Source: a bacterium (GTDB lineage Bacteria > Patescibacteriota > Minisyncoccia > Phycocordibacterales > UBA2163). From it: DNA of 25,761 nucleotides. Of this stretch, positions 22,098 to 25,761 are shown one piece after another. The number at the start of each line of letters is the position of its first letter. The first letter of the stretch is position 1. The stretch covers positions 1 to 25,761 of the forward strand of contig JABGQE010000003.1 in NCBI GenBank assembly GCA_018648925.1. The letters are read 5' to 3'. Both the position numbers and the translations under genes were made by a program. The notes beneath the pieces were generated by a model, which was not told the origin of the DNA, ran no database searches, and saw nothing but the letters and a program-made list of their open reading frames with translations.

Positions 22098-22634
22098 TTA
22101 TGTAACAGCTCGTTTACCTTGTTTTCTTCGTACTACTTCGTCGTCGTAGCGGATGCCTTTACCTTTGTATGGTTCTGGCTTTTTGTTAGCTCGTACCTTT
22201 GCAGCAAACTGCCCTACCTTTTCTTTGTCAGTACTTGACATAGTAATTACATTTTTCTCGATTTCTACATTTACACCTTCAGGAATAGCAATCTTCACAG
22301 GGTGTGAAAAGCCAACGTTCAAAACTATGTCATTACCTTCTTTAGCTACTTTAAATCCAATACCTTCTACTACAAGCTTTTTAACAAAAGCTTCGTTCAC
22401 TCCCTTTACCATGTTTGCAATATGAGATGCATATGTACCCCAAAGCATGTTGTTCTTATTTGTAACCTTTACCGGCTCAAGTGTTACTACCTTGTCTTCT
22501 ATCTTTATAGCAATGTCTGGCTTGAACTCGCGAGAAAGCTCTCCTAAAGGCCCTTTAGCAGTAAAAACACCGTCAGCTAGTCTGACTTCTGTCTTGTCGG
22601 GAATATTAATTTGTTGTTTTCCTACTCGTGACAT
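22098..22634 (-). CDS. rplF: 50S ribosomal protein uL6
   Basis: 178 residues from the ATG at 22634 (MSRVGKQQINIPDKTE, the usual start). A longer reading from a TTG at 22646 would overlap the rpsH stop and is unlikely. Two uL6 repeats are visible, and the conserved C-terminal block NKKPEPYKGKGIRYDDEVVR contacts 23S rRNA near the factor-binding site. Starts 5 nt after rpsH. Confidence 0.97.
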   Translation of the reverse strand: MSRVGKQQINIPDKTEVRLADGVFTAKGPLGELSREFKPDIAIKIEDKVVTLEPVKVTNKNNMLWGTYASHIANMVKGVNEAFVKKLVVEGIGFKVAKEGNDIVLNVGFSHPVKIAIPEGVNVEIEKNVITMSSTDKEKVGQFAAKVRANKKPEPYKGKGIRYDDEVVRRKQGKRAVT

Positions 22635-22639
22635 AATAA

Positions 22640-23041
22640 TTACCAAATTTTAAATAGAGCTTCACCGCCTACCTTTTTCTTTCGCGCTTCTTCCCCTGTA
22701 AGGATACCCTCTGGAGTTGAAAGAATAAGTGCACCTTTACCATATTTTACTGGGAATAGTTCGTCTGTCTTTTTGTATATTCTTCTACTTGGTTTTGAAA
22801 CTCGTGCGACGTCAACTATTCTTGGTTTTCTTTTTTTGTCGTCTTTGTATTCAAGCTCTACTTCAAGAAACTTTTTGATTTTCTTTCCCTTCTTTGAGAC
22901 TGACTTCACAAAGTTCTTGTCTTTTAGTTTTTCTGCAACATTGAATTTGAATTCTGAGTAAGGCACACAAATAGACTCTAGGCCTACGTTGCCTGCATTT
23001 TTAAGCTGTATTATAAAATCTCCTATTTGATCGCTTACCAT
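22640..23041 (-). CDS. rpsH: 30S ribosomal protein uS8
   Basis: 133 residues. The N-terminus DQIGDFIIQLKNAGNVG corresponds to the usual DPIADMLTRIRNA, and the C-terminus GILTGEEARKKKVGGEALFKIW is the conserved uS8 tail. In Escherichia coli S8 represses the spc operon by binding its mRNA; whether that holds here is unknown. The ATG overlaps the 3' end of rpsN by 7 nt. Confidence 0.97.
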   Translation of the reverse strand: MVSDQIGDFIIQLKNAGNVGLESICVPYSEFKFNVAEKLKDKNFVKSVSKKGKKIKKFLEVELEYKDDKKRKPRIVDVARVSKPSRRIYKKTDELFPVKYGKGALILSTPEGILTGEEARKKKVGGEALFKIW

Positions 23042-23220
23042 GATGATTTTTTTATTCCCGGGATCATACCCTCATTAGCTAGCTCTCTGAAGCATATTCG
23101 GCACATATCAAAATCTCTCATATAACCATGTTTTCTACCACATTTAAAACAGCGTCGCACTACTCTTGATGCGAATTTAGGTTCTTTTTTTGATCTTGCT
23201 ATTACTGATGTTTTTGCCAT
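23035..23220 (-). CDS. rpsN: 30S ribosomal protein uS14, zinc-binding type
   Basis: 61 residues, the short (type Z) form. Two CxxC pairs (CFKCGRKHG and CRICFRELA) bind zinc. The C-terminus GMIPGIKKSSW matches the family. It is the first gene of the cluster here. uL14, uL24 and uL5, which usually precede it, are absent, and a promoter sits directly upstream, so the S10/spc cluster is split. Confidence 0.96.
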   Translation of the reverse strand: MAKTSVIARSKKEPKFASRVVRRCFKCGRKHGYMRDFDMCRICFRELANEGMIPGIKKSSW

Positions 23221-23235
23221 ATTTGCTTAAAAAAT

Positions 23236-23278
23236 AAGCTCCTGTGAGCTTTTATAGAGTGTATCAAATAAACAGCAA
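23236..23278 (-). promoter_or_regulatory. Promoter of the rpsN-ndk operon with a 5' leader hairpin
   Basis: TTGCTG (23278-23273), 16-nt spacer, TATAAA (23256-23251) on the minus strand; a TTGACA just upstream (23285-23280) is too far from this -10. The first transcribed bases fold into AAGCTC-acag-GAGCTT (23251-23236) followed by ATTTTTT, a small terminator-like hairpin that also contains AGGAG. It may be an attenuator or a transcript-stabilising 5' hairpin. Confidence 0.5.
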
Positions 23279-23294
23279 TTGTCAATGAAATAGA

Positions 23295-23333
23295 GCTAAA
23301 TACCTCATTCCTTACAGAAACGAGGTATTTAGC
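23295..23333. repeat. 12-bp inverted repeat between the coiled-coil gene and rpsN
   Basis: GCTAAATACCTC (23295-23306), 15-nt loop, GAGGTATTTAGC (23322-23333). No T-run follows, so terminator function is doubtful. The arm resembles that of the 3401-3438 palindrome. Confidence 0.6.
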
Positions 23334-23351
23334 GCGGGAAAAGGTCGTTCC
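23334..23351. repeat. Dispersed 18-mer repeat (GCGGGAAAAGGTCGTTCC)
   Basis: It differs by one base from the copy translated inside the lamin-tail gene (23963-23980) and by two from that at 3313-3330. It directly abuts the inverted repeat at 23295-23333. Confidence 0.6.
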
Positions 23352-23360
23352 TTACTTAGT

Positions 23361-23684
23361 TTATACAATACTTGCTTCTTCTAATTTTTCAATACGTGTA
23401 GAATGTTTACGAACAGAATCATCTATATCATGAAGTTTCATATTTATTTCTTTGATATCTTTCTTAACTTCCCTCATATCATCTTTAGTTGCCGTATTCT
23501 CAAACCCTTTTGCAACCATTCTAGCGAGGTCGTCTATTTTTTCATCCGTTCTTTTTTCTGCATTACTAAAACCTTTTGCCATAGCTTCAGCTAGATTGTT
23601 TATTTTTCTATCCGAACCCTCAAACCCTTTTTTCATCATTTGAGATAATTCATCTATTTTTTCATCTGTAGATTTTTTAATCAT
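23361..23684 (-). CDS. Small coiled-coil protein
   Basis: 107 residues, function not recognised. It is charged and helical, with a repeated block of about 18-24 residues: KIDELSQMMKKGFEG, KINNLAEAMAKGFSN, KIDDLARMVAKGFEN. The C-terminal half (KKDIKEINMKLHDIDDSVRKH) continues as heptads. No signal peptide or membrane segment, so it is probably a cytoplasmic oligomer. Short coiled-coil proteins of this sort are frequent in Parcubacteria. It stands 32 nt after the lamin-tail gene on the same strand. Confidence 0.7.
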   Translation of the reverse strand: MIKKSTDEKIDELSQMMKKGFEGSDRKINNLAEAMAKGFSNAEKRTDEKIDDLARMVAKGFENTATKDDMREVKKDIKEINMKLHDIDDSVRKHSTRIEKLEEASIV

Positions 23685-23716
23685 TAATTATATTGTATCA
23701 AAGTAAGCATACTTGT

Positions 23717-25126
23717 CTATTCAATTATCTCTATATCATCCCCCAATTCCTTCTTGCCTGATGCATACACCATTATCCCCGCTGATATACCTACAACTGC
23801 AAATATTGCTAGTAGCCATTTATATATACTATTTTTATTTCCATCACTTTTAAAACTTGAAACAGATGCGGCTTGGGCAGTTTTTACTGAGACATTTTCT
23901 TCTATAATCGTTTCTTCTTTTTCGCTCCTCAAGGTCTCACCTCTCTCCACTTCGTTACGCGAGGAAAGACCTTTTCCCGCGACAGTCTTTTTCACAGCTA
24001 TAGTTTTCTGTGGAATGTGCATCTGTGTAAACAGAACTGCTTCTACTCCGTTTGGATACAAAAGCGAGACACCTTCTTTTACAGATGTATCAAGCCCTGT
24101 TATAGACGATGAAAATATTAATTTCTTATTTGCCAAAACAATAGTATCTTTCGGAATCATAAACCTCTCCCCTTGTGACTCTAATTGCCACCATGAAAGA
24201 TTAAGCTCTTGGTTTGATTTATTGTGGATTTCAACAAAATCATTTTCTACTTTTGAAAGCACTAGTTCTGCAGAATACGCATTAACAACTATCCTATCTG
24301 ACGCAGAGTACTGCCCAGAAGAGACATTAAGCATTACTATATACTCACCTGGATACTGATAATAGTGGAGTACATTCTGACCTTCTTTGGTTTCACCATT
24401 ACCAAAGTTCCATATATACCTTGCGCCTTCAAGTGGCTTCTTTTGAAGACCTAGCGATTCTCCTTCAAATAAACTATCCGCTCCGACTATTACATTTCTA
24501 TCTGTTCCTGCATTTGCAAAGATTTGCTGTTCTGTTGGGAAATTGTTTACAGGAGCTGAACTAGGGCTACTTATTTGTGCCTCTGGGCTTTCTTCTGGCT
24601 CTGGCTCTTCGCTTTCCTCTACTGCAACTGAAGCAGAACCAGGGGTCGGCGCGCCAGCACTCCAAGACCCAGAAATTAGCTGAAGGGAGTTGCCATCTTC
24701 ATAAGCACCTTGTTCAGAAGTATATGTGACAGTATCAATTGTAATACCCTCGACATCTTTAATTAACAAAGTATCTTGAGTATTATTTAAATTCATAGCG
24801 GTATTAATAACAGTACCTGAAAAACTAGGATGGTCAGTTAAAAATATCGCCGCATTGTCCGCAAGAATAGCCGTTTCTCCAGATTGAATTATGATTGACC
24901 CTTGCCCTTCTTTTTCTGGAGGTACATACAATATATGATTTGAGCCATCGTTAAAACGCCAATCTGTAAGATCGATTTCATTTGCACTTGAATTAAAAAC
25001 TTCAACCCATTCATGCTTATCGTCTGGACCTTCCAAATTATACATAACCTCACTTATAACAACTTGCGCACTTGCAATACTAAATGAAATCAAAAATATG
25101 AACGTTGTTACTACAACATACCGCAT
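23717..25126 (-). CDS. Secreted, membrane-anchored lamin-tail/PKD-domain surface protein
   Basis: 469 residues. A signal peptide (1-20, ending SIASA) leads into a lamin-tail domain (about 21-150: VVISEVMYN, HEWVEVFNSS, IDLTDWRFND). A Glu/Pro/Ser linker (about 168-195) follows, then a PKD-type domain (about 205-285: YIWNFGNGETKEGQNVLHYY, YPGEYIVMLNVS). A second, shorter lamin-tail-like segment (about 288-365: VENDFVEIHNKSNQELNLSWW) comes next, then a membrane segment near the C-terminus (about 436-455) and an acidic tail. It is probably displayed outside and anchored by its C-terminal helix. Residues about 383-402 (AGKGLSSRNEVERGETLRSE) come from a translated dispersed repeat. It follows the truncated Pro/Lys-rich gene by 2 nt, suggesting one operon. 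Function is likely structural or adhesive; this is inferred. Confidence 0.85.
   Translation of the reverse strand: MRYVVVTTFIFLISFSIASAQVVISEVMYNLEGPDDKHEWVEVFNSSANEIDLTDWRFNDGSNHILYVPPEKEGQGSIIIQSGETAILADNAAIFLTDHPSFSGTVINTAMNLNNTQDTLLIKDVEGITIDTVTYTSEQGAYEDGNSLQLISGSWSAGAPTPGSASVAVEESEEPEPEESPEAQISSPSSAPVNNFPTEQQIFANAGTDRNVIVGADSLFEGESLGLQKKPLEGARYIWNFGNGETKEGQNVLHYYQYPGEYIVMLNVSSGQYSASDRIVVNAYSAELVLSKVENDFVEIHNKSNQELNLSWWQLESQGERFMIPKDTIVLANKKLIFSSSITGLDTSVKEGVSLLYPNGVEAVLFTQMHIPQKTIAVKKTVAGKGLSSRNEVERGETLRSEKEETIIEENVSVKTAQAASVSSFKSDGNKNSIYKWLLAIFAVVGISAGIMVYASGKKELGDDIEIIE
23963..23980. repeat. Dispersed 18-mer repeat inside the lamin-tail gene
   Basis: GGAAAGACCTTTTCCCGC on the plus strand, i.e. 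GCGGGAAAAGGTCTTTCC in the reading direction, translated AGKGLS. The following GGTGAGACCTTGAGGAGCGA also resembles the second half of the intergenic repeat at 3201-3219. A whole repeat unit seems to have entered this frame. Confidence 0.6.
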
Positions 25127-25128
25127 AA

Positions 25129-25761
25129 TTATTTTGTCTCTTTATCAACTTTAAGAATATTACGCAAAGTTGATTCTGGAACTTCTTTTGGTTTTTGCTG
25201 TGGAGTGTCTTTTGGAGCTTCTTTGGGAATGTCTTTGATGGGTTCTTTTGGAACATCAGCTACTTTTACATCTGGCCTTGTGTCAAAAGGTTTACCATGC
25301 GCCTTTTCAAATGGTTTGTAGGCTGGTTTTTCTTCAGCTTCTTTTGGCGCTTGCACATCCTTACTCTTGTCCTTCATAACAGAAGCGAGAGCGTTACGAA
25401 GGTCTAGCTTGTTTTCCTTGCTTGGTTCTTTTTTGTTTTTTGGAGCTGGTATTATTTTAGACTTGAGGTCATTTAATGAAACCGTATTTTGTTGTGGTAA
25501 TGGTTGTGGTGCAGGTTGCTGAGCATCTTTTAGAGCCTCTCTGGGGATAGGAGGTACTGAATAATTCTTTTTCATCTGCATTGGTCTAAACACAATCTTC
25601 TGCTCCGCTGACTTTGTAGCCTTTGGTACTGCAGGAGCTTTCTTTTTAAGCAATTGTGTTTGTTTGATCTGTTCTGGGGTAAGTGGGGGCAGCTCTGTCT
25701 TAATAGCTGGTGGTTTTTTAGGATCGTCTCCATTATTTTTCTTTGAAGATTGTGGATTAAT
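25129..25761 (-). CDS. Pro/Lys-rich low-complexity protein (5' end beyond window)
   Basis: The frame is open from the window edge to a stop at 25129, giving at least 210 residues; an internal TTG at 25653 need not be the start. The product is rich in Pro, Lys, Glu and Ala, with a C-terminal array of short repeats (VPKEPIKDIPKEAPKDTPQQ) and no visible domain, signal or membrane segment in this part. A segment SLNDLKSKIIPAP and one with LRNALASVMKD look like short interaction motifs, but no family is recognised. It ends 2 nt before the lamin-tail gene, so the two are probably co-transcribed. Confidence 0.7.
   Translation of the reverse strand: MNPQSSKKNNGDDPKKPPAIKTELPPLTPEQIKQTQLLKKKAPAVPKATKSAEQKIVFRPMQMKKNYSVPPIPREALKDAQQPAPQPLPQQNTVSLNDLKSKIIPAPKNKKEPSKENKLDLRNALASVMKDKSKDVQAPKEAEEKPAYKPFEKAHGKPFDTRPDVKVADVPKEPIKDIPKEAPKDTPQQKPKEVPESTLRNILKVDKETK

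Noticed and set aside
1..25761. CRISPR array, rRNA or tRNA genes, prophage
   Set aside because: No regularly spaced direct repeats, no rRNA blocks and no complete tRNA cloverleaf were seen; the holin-family gene stands alone without phage genes.

Overview
The window is most likely a chromosome fragment of a Candidate Phyla Radiation (Patescibacteria) bacterium, probably of the Parcubacteria. It is AT-rich. The spc-type ribosomal cluster has only 4 nt between S5 and L15, so ribosomal protein uL30 is missing there, as is usual in this radiation. Other typical traits are huge surface proteins with VGIGT-xx-P repeats, an N-terminal excisionase-like domain joined to membrane segments, lamin-tail proteins and a Lys/Arg/Ala-repeat histone-like protein. 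Stop codons include TGA (murB and the lamin-tail gene), so UGA is not reassigned as in Gracilibacteria/SR1. Almost everything lies on the minus strand; only infC-rpmI-rplT and one RNA gene lie on the plus strand.

Layout, left to right. 1-4612: the N-terminal ~995 residues of a giant surface protein, a repeat-rich 0.9 kb non-coding region, and a second protein with the same N-terminal domain plus a membrane anchor. 4697-4842: a GC-rich element bounded by inverted repeats. 4843-7247: gatB, a holin-like membrane protein and an HD-domain protein. 7271-7982: a REP-associated tyrosine transposase (RAYT-type Y1 transposase) with its own hairpins. 8032-8274: a plus-strand structured RNA with promoter and terminator. 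8273-12529: DUF1653 protein, secA, histone-like protein and murB. 12545-13850: the infC-rpmI-rplT operon with leader and strong terminator. 13872-14617: a second RAYT with a different set of hairpins. 14642-17085: LOG-family protein, beta-CASP nuclease and a four-helix membrane protein. 17115-17309: a second promoter/closing-stem/terminator RNA. 17327-23278: ndk, map, adenylate kinase, secY and ribosomal proteins L15, S5, L18, L6, S8 and S14, transcribed toward ndk from a promoter just before S14. 23361-25761: a coiled-coil protein, a lamin-tail/PKD surface protein and a truncated Pro/Lys-rich protein.

The core genes form a translation and secretion set: GatB for Gln-tRNA/Asn-tRNA amidation, IF3, ribosomal proteins, the Sec motor and channel, and methionine aminopeptidase. 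The main accessory signals are two RAYT genes that each carry their own hairpin before, inside and after the reading frame; two independent structured RNAs I could not assign to a known class; membrane proteins with a shared DNA-binding-like N-terminus; and several families of short repeats, some of them translated inside genes such as secA.
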